Below, one piece after another: positions 11,757 through 22,812 of a DNA stretch of 64,000 nt. The position numbers and the translations under genes are program-made. The stretch is from Drechslerella dactyloides (taxonomy: Eukaryota; Ascomycota; Orbiliomycetes; Orbiliales; Orbiliaceae). Numbering within the stretch: position 1 is the stretch's first letter; each line of letters starts with the position of its first letter. The notes below the pieces were generated by a model, which was not told the DNA's origin, ran no database searches, and was given only the letters and a program-made list of their open reading frames with translations. Where the stretch lies: NCBI GenBank assembly GCA_020064725.1, contig JAGTWJ010000013.1, forward strand, positions 496,001-560,000, read 5' to 3'.

Positions 11757-13296
11757 ATTTCTCCTTCTCCCCCTACACGCTCACACGTGTAATCCGCTCG
11801 TGTATCGTGTAGGCCACGTGTATCGTAATAGCGTGCGTAGCTATTCCCGCCGTCTGTCCGTCCGTCCGTCCGTCCGTTGCTCGTGTGCGTGAGTGTGTCC
11901 GTGGGGTGGTCCGTATTACACCGCCAGATCCGCCTCTCCAGCTCGTAGTCCTCCGTATGTTAGATAGGTATCCAGTCGTCCGTACAAAGATAAACCGCTC
12001 CGTCGTGCTGTTATCAAAGAAACCTTCGAGTAAGTAACTAATATAATGAAATCGAGCGAAAGGGGATGGAAGCGTATTAGTAGCAACGAGTCGTGAAAGG
12101 TAAGGCGAAAGGTCCCTGCATCCAAATGCCAATTTCAGGCACACGCGCAACAAACACCAACCAGCAAAAAACCACCAACCCGAGACGACAGCTGACAGGC
12201 ATCTTACCTACATACTTCCAAAGAAAGACAGGGGTTCCCGTCATATCATCTCAATTCGAGAAAAAATCCGGCATACAGTGTCCTCATCACCGCGCACAGT
12301 TACACCAGCGGAATCTAGTACCTGCCACCTGCCACCTCAATCCCCGAGACTAACCTCAATCCACCGCACCTCAATCCACCGCAGGTAGTCTCGGAACGAG
12401 CGACATACGTAAGTGACTACTGTATACCAGGTAACGCAGCTCGGGTTACGGCTGCCCGCCTCGCTCCCACTGGTGGGATATCTGGGGGTCCAACTGCAGG
12501 GGAGCTGCTCCCGCCGGCCGCAGTTGCCTCCGCTCGGCGAATCCACCCAAGCGAGGCACGTTACCAACCTCGCGGATTCACCGACGACTACAAAATTACA
12601 AAGGTCGTCTACAAAGATTACAGATGTATAACTCCTACGAGAGTGCAGTAATTGTGTATCAGTGTTCGTTCGGTTTTCGTAAGAACATTTGCATCTGCCA
12701 TCTCCCCCCGAGATGTCACAGGAAAAGCGCAGCCCGCAGGCAATAAAACAGAAAGAAACCGCAACAGATAGACGGAACGAAAACAGGCCTTCGGATAAAA
12801 AGAGCAATGTGCAAGCTGTCCATTCCTAGGAAAAAGATACTAGTTAAAGCCTTCCTCCCAGTCACTTCCGCTAGACATCCTTCCCAGATTTTTCCTCTGC
12901 AGATATGAAAAAAAGAAAAAATCAACCTCGAGCCCATCTCGATCCGCCATCGAGTTCCTTCCCATTCCGCCCGCGCATAGTATTGACATATTTGTTATTG
13001 AATGGACAGGTCCGATATTCATCTTCGCAACAGGCGTGAGTATCGTGACAGCATATAATATCGACGTCCTCACTTGTAAAAAAAAAAGAAAAGGAAAAGG
13101 AAAACCGTATTTCCGACCATTTGTGTTATCGTAAGTTGTTGAGAGAAAAGAGAAAAAAAAGTATATATTGACGAGAGAGGCTCCCGATCAAGCACACCGA
13201 CGCTTTTCCTCCCTGATTAAAACATCAGCAAGTTCGATCGAGGGGGCAGCCTCTGCTCTCCGTTTGGTAATATAAGGGTGGGCGCGGCGACTGCGT
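11757..13296. other. intergenic, no gene seen
   Basis: Promoter side of ALG5 (minus) and 3' side of the RRM protein gene (minus). Has a short CGTC microsatellite (tccgtccgtccgtccgtcc, about 11860) and A-rich runs near 13080. Open frames are short and without domain signatures. Confidence 0.5.
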
Positions 13297-14523
13297 CTAG
13301 GCAGTAGCGGCCGGAGCAGCCTCCTCGGCCGCAGCGGGTGCGCCATTGGCAGCTTCTTCGGGGGCCTCGCCCTCTTCTTCCTTGGGGTTGTCGATGGCGA
13401 CCTTGACAGCGATCTCGCGGCCGTCAACAACCTTGCCGTTCATCTCTTCGACGGCCTTCTTCTGCATCTCCTCGCTGGGGAGGGTGACGAAGCCGAATCC
13501 GCGGCCCTTGCGAGCTTCACCGCGAGCCTGGAGCTTGCGGACCATGAAGCGTGGGATCGGGCGGAGAGCAATCTTGGCGGACTGCGGCTCGTAGGCGGCA
13601 AAGAGCTCGGTCAATTGAGCCTCACCCAACTCGTAGGGCAAGTTGGCGACCATGACCTTGGTGGTGCTGGCAACGCCGTTCTCTGGAGGACCGCGCTTGC
13701 GACGGGGGGGACCACCCTTGGGGCCGGACTTGTCACCATCGGCAGCCGGGGCGTCTTCGGTCTTGGCAGTAGCCTCGGTGGCGACGGGAGCTGGGGCGGT
13801 GGTGTCGTCAGCGGCAGCCGGAGCGGCACCGGCGTCCTTTGGAGCAGCACGAGCAGAGTCAGAACGGGGCTTTCGCACACGCAAACGGAGCAAGCAAGTC
13901 AGATTTATACTTTTCTGCAAAATCCACCAAATTCAAGAATCTCAAACGAAACAAAAAGACAAGACAAAAGGAGTGGGGAGTGAAACTTACTCTGAAACCG
14001 CCACGTCCACCGCGTCCACCGCGGCCGCCACGGAAGGTTCCACGTCCGCGACGGGGGGCACCGTTGCCGCGCTTGTCGGCTCCGTTTGTGGCAGACTCGC
14101 CGTTGGCAGCGAGGGCGGTGCCGGGCTTGCGAGCGACCTGGACACTAACCTTGCGCTCCAAGATCTCCTTGCCGGAGAGGTCGGTGATTGCCTTGTCGGC
14201 TTCTTCCTTCTGGGCGACGTCGACGAACGCGTACCCGACAGCACGGTTGGTTCGGGGATTAACCGGAATTGAAACCGACTCGCTGGGAACGGTTAGTCTT
14301 AGTTTTCACGACGTAACACGACGAACACGTAAAAGAATGGAGCAGCTTACATGTTGTAGCCCTTGAAGAAGTCACGGAGCTGTTCTTCGGTGGTGGTGTA
14401 GGCCAAGTTGCCGATGTAGAGGCGGCGGCCCTCGGCAGCGGCGAGGGTGGAGGCGGAGTCGTCGGCCTTGATGGTGGTGGCAGCCATGCCGGCCGTGATC
14501 TTCTCGACTTCAGTAGCAGACAT
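13297..14523 (-). CDS. two-RRM, RGG-motif RNA-binding protein (Sbp1-like)
   Basis: Exons 14351-14523, 13991-14282 and 13297-13869 splice in frame to 345 aa (introns 68 and 121 nt). RRM1 starts near residue 34 with RLYIGNLAY (RNP2) and has AVGYAFVDV (RNP1). An Arg-Gly-rich stretch (RGRGTFRGGRGGRGG) follows. A Lys/Arg/Pro-rich linker leads to RRM2 with VMVANLPYEL and GRGFGFVTL. The tail is Ala/Glu-rich. Domain order RRM-RGG-RRM matches yeast Sbp1, which binds eIF4G and represses translation or promotes decapping; that role is inferred. The intron between the RGG box and the linker separates the two RRM modules. The gene has a GC-rich coding sequence and a long upstream region with purine tracts. 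Confidence 0.85.
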
Positions 14524-16246
14524 TTTGAGATGGTTTGTGTCTTTGAGCGTTCGTAGTTTGTTCTGGTGAAGTTTGGGGAACTGGGAGGCGGATTGAGTCG
14601 ATTAGATTGAGCTGGCCAAACGGAGGGGGGATGGAAAGGAATGACGGAGGGGAAGGGGGGTCCGAGGGGGCCGAGGGGGCGTATTTATACAGGGCGTGCA
14701 CGAGGAGGGAATTACGGCCGGATTGCGGAAAGACGGCGTATATGTGATATACGCCCGTCTCCAGCCAGCCAACGAAGAGTCGCCAGCAACCGTCGTCTCG
14801 CCAGCAGACGGACGAACTGAAAGAAGAGCAGCTCGAGTCCGTCAGGCAAGCACGGCGGGCACTCGACGGCCAGCTGCCGACGACGACTCGAGGCAGCTCG
14901 CCAGCTGGACGGGGAGCAGGGCACGGGAGGAGCAATCATTCGAGCGTCGGATGGGACATACCTCGCGAGAGACGTGTTCTTCGTCTTCTTGGTTGGTTCT
15001 GTTCTTTTTTTTCTGTCTGGTATATATATACCGGTGTGGTGAGCTGCCAGAGAAAGGAGTCACACAACCGAACGTATGTATACAAGCTTTTTAACGTTTA
15101 TCCGGAGCGGAAGAAAGAAAAAAAGATTACGAAGAAGAAGAAGAAGAGAAAAAAGAGGTGTGTCGTTGGTCCTGACGGTTTCTACCGGAGAGGTCGCAGG
15201 AAGGCAGGCAGCACAGACGCACGCGTGTGGTCGTGAAGTTCGTTCGTGTTCGTGAGCTGTGTGTGGCTAGGGAGCTAGCTGGCCCAGGGGAGCTGAAGTG
15301 GCAAGCTGGGGATGCTCGAGATTGTCCGATCGGGGGAGAGGAGAGGAGAGGAGAGGAAGAGGGAGGAGAAGAGAAGAAGAGAGAACCTTTTGACGGGTTT
15401 GACGGAGGAAAAGGCTGTGGGCGATGGCTGGGTAGAAGAAGCTGGCTTCGGTGGTTGAAATTGACCTGGTTGAAGGAGGAAGAAGAAGAAGAGAAGAAGA
15501 GAAGAAGAGAAGAGGAAGAAGAAGAGAAGAGCAGAATAAAAGGCGGTGTGGCAGAAACGTGTGTAAAAAGCCGAGTCGGGCAAACGGGCAGCGCAGAACG
15601 GCCAATTGGCGCATTCCCACGTCTTCCCTCTCATGATATCACTCCTCCCCCAGCTGACGAATACTAATATTCATTCACTCTGCTCCCTGCTGCAGCTCCC
15701 TGCATGCCATTTAGATTAACAGCTGGTGATGATGAAGAGTCACAATAGGAGGCCAGCTCAGCCAGTCGTCAGCTCCGTCGCGGTGGAGCTCCAGCAGCTG
15801 CACATCCCTGACCGACTCTCCGGCTAGCCCGCCTGCAGCTGCGACTCTCCACGGACCTCGGATCCTTCTCTCCTTAATTACATTACAGCTGCTACACTAT
15901 GTAAGTATGCTTTTATATCATCCAGTTGGTATGTACGAGGGTCTCGTCCATCGTGATATAAGAGCTCCATAGCATGCTCCAGTGGACGATATATACGCGG
16001 TGGAAGAGATTTTTCTGCGACCTTCTGGAAAGCTGCAGGTCGTGCTGCACGAGCCACAAAAGCTTAGCTCCCGCTTGGCGCCCTCTCGGCGCCTGATAAT
16101 GCCATCCTTGCTCGCATGAATCCCACTATCGATATGTCTGCCGTGTGCACTGTATAACTTCCAAGATAACGATCGAACACGGACTACCTATGTAGTCAAC
16201 TAGTCTCGTGTACAAAGGTAATGTAGAGAAGGTAATGACGATAAAG
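14524..16246. promoter_or_regulatory. upstream region of the RRM gene with long purine tracts
   Basis: 1.7 kb between the RRM protein start (minus) and the end of VPS17 (minus). On the plus strand it holds almost pure G/A tracts: about 15110-15155, 15332-15385 and 15472-15531, with repeating GAGAG and GAAGAA units. On the coding strand of the RRM gene these are polypyrimidine and could act in the promoter or 5' UTR. No coding gene is seen, and open frames through the tracts are low-complexity. Confidence 0.45.
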
Positions 16247-18136
16247 TTAAAAGGTCGAGGCTGCCAGCCGGCTCGCCGCGTTCCGCGCATCAACCCGGTC
16301 GTCGTCGTCCGCCTCCTCCTCCACCCCCTTCAGCACCGCGCTCTTGCCCATCTCCTCGTTCCCGCCCGCCACCCCGACCCCGCCGTTCGTCGCCGTCCCC
16401 GCGCTCAGCACCATGTTCGCCGCGCTCGCCCGATTGATCCCCGGCCCCATGCTCCTCGACACCCCGCTCCACGCATCCCCCCTCGGCCCCTGCGATGCCG
16501 CCAGCGCCGTCCGTCGCGCAGCCGGCGTCGCCTCCCTCCCCAGCCGCGACAGCCCACCCGAGCCGTCGATGCTGCGAATGTCCGGCCGCACGTTCTCCAG
16601 CGTCGCCAGGATCCGCCGCTCGGCCTCGATCTGCCGCAGCGTGTAGTCGCGAATGCTGGCCCGCAGGTCGCTCGCCGTCCGGTGGAACCACCGTCGCTGC
16701 TCGACCAGCAGGTTCGCCGTCACCCGGTTCACCTTGGCCGCCAGGTGCGTCTCGTGCGACCGCGCCTCGTCCAGCGCCTGAATCGCCTCGTCCACCTTGT
16801 CGCTGCGCACGGAACTCGACACCTTCAGCCGGTCCGCGCTGTGCAGCCGCGTGCGGGTCGCCGCCTGCGCGTTGATCAGATCCCGCATGAGAATCTGCCG
16901 GTTCGTCAGCGTCTCCTTGACGATAAACGCGTCCGAGGAGTGGTAGTTGAACGGGTCGCCCAGCGTCGTCGCCTCCGCCGTCGCCTGCGCCGCCGCCTGG
17001 TCGCCGACGGACTGCACCGTCTTGCCAAGCTTCCGAAACGCGACCGCCAGCCCGTTGTGCGTCGTTATCTGCGGATCCGATATCTGGCCCATCTTGACCC
17101 CCAAATCCGACAGCGACAGCGCCAGCCCTGCGTTCCACAATATTATTAGCCATCCACACTCTCCTCTCGATGATTTGTATGATACACACCCCGCCGCGAC
17201 TTTACAACTCTATCCACTTTCTGCCCCGCCTCCATCGTGCCCAGATAGAACGCCTTGACAATCGGCCGCGCATCCGCCAGCTCGACCGTCTCGTCCGGCG
17301 GCGGCGCAAACTGCTTGAGCATCTTCCGCCGCACACCCGTCGCCGGCTGCGACTTGCGCACGACGGGCGAATACCCAAAGTCCGCCTCGACAAAGTACAC
17401 CATCTCCTCGTCGCGCATGAGCACCTCGTCCGCACAGACGTAGTTGAGCCACCGCTGCATGCTCGCCCGCGTGCGCGCCTCGTCTTCCTCCGTGCCCACG
17501 CCCGCGGACGTCGATGCCGGCGGCACGGCGGGGACGAAGCACTCGGCGTTGGACGAGACGAGGTGGTTTGCGAGCTTGACGAATTCAGCGTGCGTGCGGC
17601 GGACGTCGCGGAACTGTGTCGTCCGGAACTTGGGCAGATTCGTCTGTGCATCCAACCCTGTCAGCTTCTATACTCCCCCATCCAAATGACGGCACTATCG
17701 TTCGATCCGTAGAAGGTGGGAAATTACGTACGTGCACATCGAACCGGAGAATGGGGTCCTTCCGGCCCGTCCGCTCCAGACCCGTCACCTTGGCCCGCAG
17801 CTTATACTGCACCGACGACCGCGGCTGCTGCTGCTGTTGCTGCTGTTGACCGGCCTGCTTGGAGCTGCTGCGAACCTGCGGCTCGGGTCTGTACCCCGCC
17901 GGCCGGGCACCAGCGGGTGTGCCTGCCGCTCCCGACGCGGACACTTCCGGCGACTCGGGCGCGCCGCCAACGGCATCTCGAAACGGCGGCGGCGTCGTCG
18001 GCGTCGGGCTGAAGGGCGGCGGGGAGGTCGGTTCAGTGGTGATGGTGGCACCTTCCGTCGGTGTGATGGGGCGATGAAACCCGTCGTTATCGTCCGGGTC
18101 GCCGAAGCCCCCGCTGTTTATCACCGAGTAGTCCAT
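16247..18136 (-). CDS. VPS17: retromer subunit Vps17 (PX-BAR sorting nexin)
   Basis: Exons 17732-18136, 17190-17643 and 16247-17127 (introns 88 and 62 nt) give 579 aa, close to yeast Vps17. The N-terminus is Pro/Ser/Thr-rich and disordered with an eight-Gln run (residues 97-104). A PX domain spans about 111-225 (from YKLRAKVTGLER to FVEADFGYSP). A long helical BAR-type region of about 295-500 follows, rich in charged heptads. With Vps5, this protein forms the membrane-bending dimer of retromer for endosome-to-Golgi retrieval. The C-terminus is acidic then Ala/Ser-rich. It is transcribed divergently from MEF2 across 370 bp. Confidence 0.88.
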
Positions 18137-18506
18137 CTGCGTCGAGCATGCGCCCCTCGCGTGGAATCAAAACTTCGAAATCGATGGAAGGATAGATGCG
18201 TTCGTCGTACGGGATGTTGGTGAGATGAGTTCGTGAGGGTGGCTAGCTGTCGTCGTCATCCGCTCCGACGATGGCGGGCGTGCATGCATGGACGGGGGAA
18301 CGAACGGCGCCAAGAAAACGGCCCGTCGACGACAGCAGCAACGCACAAAAAGAAACACCACGCTGCAAACCCGCGATACCTTTCTCTCCCTCTCCTCGAA
18401 TGACGACGACGACCTGCGATGCACATGGTTTAACTGCTGTCCGTTTTCGAGGACCACCTACGCACTCGTACCCCGTCGCTCCACCTGACGAAAACCGACA
18501 GCTGGC
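18137..18506. promoter_or_regulatory. bidirectional promoter region VPS17/MEF2
   Basis: 370-bp spacer between the divergent ATGs at 18136 (minus) and 18507 (plus). It must hold both 5' UTRs and core promoters. No clear TATA box is seen on either strand. Confidence 0.6.
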
Positions 18507-21464
18507 ATGCCGGTCCCCGCCCTCCGCGCCGTGACGCCCCTCGCGGCGCTGCGGCGAGCCTCCCCACGTTCGCGTCCGCATGCCGCGCTGCCCTTCCGCA
18601 GGCCAATTGGCCGCCGGCGACTCTTCTCCACGAGCCCGACGCTCCTCGCAGCCGCCCAAGATGCAAAAGTCGACCTGAAGCACGTTCGCAACATTGGCAT
18701 CATCGCCCACATCGACGCGGTACCCCTCCCCCTCTCCACCACCAGCTTGATATCAACACTAACAGATACAAATACACAACAGGGCAAGACGACGACGACG
18801 GAGCGCATGCTCTTCTACAGCGGCACGACGAACCGGATAGGAGGTACTCCACGCAGCGTCTACCAAGTATCCAGCATACTACACCCACTGCATTGACTTC
18901 TCACAACCACGACAACCGGCTAATTGATAAATACAACGGGACACCAGACGTCGATGAAGGCTCCACGGTAATGGACTACCTCCCCGAGGAAAAGCAGCGC
19001 GGCATAACAATCACTTCCGCCGCCATCACGCTCGAATGGCCCCCTCACCCGCCGCACGCCACGACGCCGGACATCCTATCGAAGCCCGTCCACACCATAA
19101 ACCTAATCGACACGCCGGGCCACGCGGACTTCACCTTTGAAGTCGAGCGGTCCATCCGCGTGCTCGATGGTGCCGTCACGATACTGGATGGCGTCGCGGG
19201 CGTGGAAGCGCAGACGGAGACCGTCTGGCGCCAGGCGGACCGCTACCGCATCCCGCGCATCATCTACGTGAATAAAATGGACCGGGAAGGTGCCGTATTC
19301 GGGCGCGTCGTGAAGGATATAGCGGCGCGGCTGAACGTGTGGCCGGCGGTGATACAAATCCCCGTGCACAATCTCGCGAAAAGCACAGCCGGGTCACCGG
19401 ATGAAGTCTTCGGCGGGGTCGTGGACCTCGTGCATATGAACGTCATAACGTGGAAGCGCGACACAGAAGGGCGGACGATGGAGGTCAAGCCGCTGGACGA
19501 GACTATATCGCAGCGATACCCGGGCGTCTACGAAGAGGCGGTCAAGGCGCGGACAGCGCTCGTCGAACTGCTCGCGGAAACGGACGAGGAAATACTCTCC
19601 AAATTCGTCGAGTCGGAAGACCAGGCGTCCGTGACGGCAAGCGACCTCAAGCGCGCGCTGCGCAACTGCACGCTGAACCCGGCTACGCGGGTCGTCCCCG
19701 TGCTGCTCGGCGCGTCGCGGGTCAACATGGGCGTCCAGCCCATCCTCGACGCCGTGCTCGATTACCTACCCGATCCCCGCGAGTGCGGGAAGGACGTCAT
19801 CCCGATCACCGTGCGCGGGGAGCGGCACCAGCTCAAGGTCCTGGAAAACAGCAAGGTCTGCGCGCTCGTGTTCAAGGTCATGCACGACCCGCGGCGCGGC
19901 ATGCTCTCCTACGTCCGCGTCTACTCAGGTACCCCTCTCATCCGTCTATCCCGGGTACATTGCGCTAACGTAGATATAAAATGTAGGCACCCTCAAGCAG
20001 GGCGATATCCTCTTTAATACCACCCTCCAGCAGCAGGAGCGTGCTCTCAAGCTGCTGCGAATGTATGCCAACGAGGCAACGGACATCGCCAGCATCCGCA
20101 CGGGCCACATCGGCGTCATCGTCAACTACAAGAACTCTCGCACAGGCGACACCCTCATCCTCGCCTCCTCCGTCGTGAACGCGCAGGCCGCCGGCGTCGC
20201 CACCCACAAGCAGCACAAGCGCGAGCGCAAGATCCGCAAGAAACATGACAAGGACGCCCAAAAGACGCACGTCGACCCGCTCACCGACGCCACGCTGCAG
20301 CTGCGCCCGATAGACGTCCCTCCCCCTGTCTTCTTCGCCTCGCTCGAGCCGAACACCCAGGCCGACGAGCGCGGCATGCAGGACGCCCTCAAGATCATCG
20401 AGCGCGAGGACCCGTCGCTGCACATATCGACCGACGAAGACTCCGGACAGATGGTCCTCAGCGGGATGGGCGAGCTACATTTGGAAATCTCGAAGAACAG
20501 GCTGACCAACGACCTCAAGGCGAAGTGCACGATGGGCCACATCCGCATCGGCTACCGCGAGGTCGTAACGGGCAGCACGACCCTCCACGAAGTCTACGAG
20601 CGCGAGATCCTCGGCAAGAAAAGCTACGCGGGCATCACCGCCGCCGTCGAGGCCATCAAAGACCATGAAGACTTCCAGGACCCGCTCGGCGTGCTGGCAA
20701 AGTCCACCATCAGCGGGAACGAGGTCATAATCAACGTCGCCACGACGCAGGAACTCGAGGACCCAACCGTCAAGATACCAGCATACATGGACGCGGAAGC
20801 CCTACTCGACAATATCACCAACGGGGCCATCGCAGCACTCTCCCGCGGGCCGATGGACTACGAGCTGCATTCCACCCGCGTGATCCTCACCATCGACCCG
20901 GCGGACTTCCGCAGCAGCACTGAAAGCACACCGTCCGCCTTCCTCGTCGCCTCGCGGATGGCTGTCGAAAAGGCTATCATCTCCTGCGGCACAGGATTAA
21001 TGGAGCCCTTCATGAACGTCGTCATCAGCTGCGAGGAAGGTGACGTGGGCAACGTCGTCGCAGACATCACGTCCGGTGCCGGCGGCGGCAGCGTCCTCGC
21101 CCTCGACGACGAAGGCGACGCATCCCTCTCCCCTTCCCCTTCTTCCTCGTCTTCCTCCAGCACATACAACACCACCACATCCACCAGCGACGCGGACACC
21201 ACATCCATCGAGCTGATTGACGTGGCAAAGGTGTACGCGCCACCGCAGTCCTACCGCCAGCGCACGGCCGAGGCAACGACGTTCGGCGAGCACACGCGCA
21301 CAAAGCTGATCAAAGCGCGGGTGCCGCTGGCCAAGATGATGGGGTACGTGAAGCATCTGAAGAGCATGACGAAGGGCCGGGGCACGTTTGTGATGAGCAT
21401 GGACCGCTTCGAGCGCATGAGCGACGTGCGCGTCCGGAACGCCATGTCCTCGATGCGGTCTTAG
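18507..21464 (+). CDS. MEF2: mitochondrial ribosome-releasing factor / elongation factor G2 (Mef2)
   Basis: Exons 18507-18719, 18783-18843, 18948-19928 and 19987-21464 (introns 63, 104 and 58 nt, phases consistent) give 910 aa. A basic, Arg-rich N-terminus is a likely mitochondrial presequence. The GTPase domain has the P-loop AHIDAGKTTTTER (split by intron 1), G3 DTPGHADF and G4 NKMD, followed by EF-G domains II-V. The family acts with ribosome recycling factor to split mitochondrial ribosomes after termination. Domain V carries an unusual Ser/Thr/Asp-rich insertion (about residues 795-840) before the conserved VPLAKMMGY segment. Mef1 is the alternative, but the insertion and divergent features fit Mef2 better. 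Confidence 0.88.
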
Positions 21465-21970
21465 TATATATATATATATAAAAACAATCTCAAGTACATA
21501 CATAGCATAGTAGCATCTATACCCATATTTACCGATTAGCTACCTAGGTAGTATCAGTGGAGAGGATATTTTGTGATATGAGGGACCGGACCTCCCCGAA
21601 CGACTGCACATACCGCATCAGCGTGGCATGTTCGTCCGTTCGGGCGATACGACTGGGATCATGAGGCCTTTTGCGCCGGTTGTCGCGACATGCCCTGCAA
21701 CACTCCCAACGCGAGAAATCGAAAACCTCCCGCCGTCGATGGGACGACAGTCGATGAAACCGTCCGATGACGAGGTGGTGAAAATTCTGTCCTGCGGGGA
21801 GAACTGCCATCGTTGCGTGTATACATCGCCACATATAAATATAAATATCCGGCCCTTTACAATAACGTATATTACACTTGCCATAGAATCAGCGCCCATC
21901 AAGCACGTCTACTCGACAATACAGTCTTATATCTACTCTACTACCCTATTCTCTGTATATACACAATTCA
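21465..21970. promoter_or_regulatory. MEF2 terminator and Ctr promoter interval
   Basis: A TA microsatellite (21466-21480) directly follows the MEF2 stop. A perfect 12-bp palindrome CTACCTAGGTAG lies at about 21540-21551. A TATA-like ATATAAATATAAATAT at about 21834-21849 precedes the copper-transporter start. A single TTTTGCGC near 21668 resembles the core of copper-responsive Mac1/Cuf1 sites (TTTGCKC), but one copy is weak evidence. Confidence 0.4.
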
Positions 21971-22812
21971 ATGGACTACGCACTGCAAGTGAAGCGCCAC
22001 GAAGGCCACGACCACGCCGCGATGGACACAACCAGCAGCGTCAACGCCTCCACCGCCGTCCCCGCAACGGACCACAGCGCCCACGCCGGCCACAGCATGC
22101 CCGCCATGTCCGGCCCCTCCTGCAAAATGACCGTGCGTCCTCCCCCCCTCTCCATACCTCAATTCAACAAATAGTAGGTAATGGTATGTGGCTAAGATTA
22201 TGATAGATGTACTGGAACTGGTACACCATCGACGCCTGCTTCCTCTCCAAATCATGGCATATCACCTCCGCCGCCATGTTCGCCGGCTCCTGCATCGGCG
22301 TCGTCTTCCTCGTCGTCCTCGTCGAAGCCCTCCGTCGCGGCGCCCGCGAACTCGACCGCCACATCGTCCGCGACTGGCACGCCCGCGCTGCCGCCGCCGC
22401 CGCGACAACCAGCCCGCCAATCCACATCGTAAATCCCACATCTACAAACCAAACAGCCACACCGCGCGACTCCGCGAGCGAGAAGTCCAAACTCGCCGCG
22501 GGAAAAATCCCACCCGTCGCCAGCAGTGGCACCCGCGGCTTCCTCTCCCGCTTCCGTCCGTACCCCGTCACCACCACCACCATCGCGGCAACGGCACCGC
22601 GGCCAACGTTCCTCCAACAGCTGCTCAAGTCGTTTATATACGCTGTGCTGCTGGGCGTAGGGTACATACTCATGTTGCTGGCAATGTACTACAACGGGTA
22701 CATCTTCTTCAGCCTCGTGCTCGGCGCGTGGCTCGGCAACTTTCTGTTCGGGTGGGATACCTGCGTGCTTGACGAAAGCGTCGCCGCCGCCGAGCGCAGT
22801 TGCGGGTGTTAA
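21971..22812 (+). CDS. Ctr-family copper transporter
   Basis: Exons 21971-22132 and 22207-22812 (74-nt intron, phase 0) give 255 aa. The N-terminus is rich in His and Met (GHDHAAMD, HSAHAGHSMPAM), as in copper-gathering Ctr ectodomains. The junction restores CKMT-MYWNWYTIDACFLS, a Ctr hallmark before the first membrane helix. Three membrane segments follow at about residues 75-95, 190-210 and 215-235. The second carries the MxxxM copper motif (MLLAM) and the third the GxxxG packing motif (GAWLGNFLFG). A Cys-rich CGC ends the protein. The family imports Cu(I) as a trimer. The cytosolic loop is long. The vacuolar Ctr2 versus plasma-membrane Ctr3 type cannot be decided here. Confidence 0.88.

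Noticed and set aside
16208..17149. 313-codon plus-strand Arg-rich frame
   Set aside because: Antisense shadow of GC-rich VPS17 coding sequence.
21540..21551. 12-bp palindrome CTACCTAGGTAG as a terminator or factor site
   Set aside because: A single short palindrome without repeats or known match; mentioned only in the interval description.
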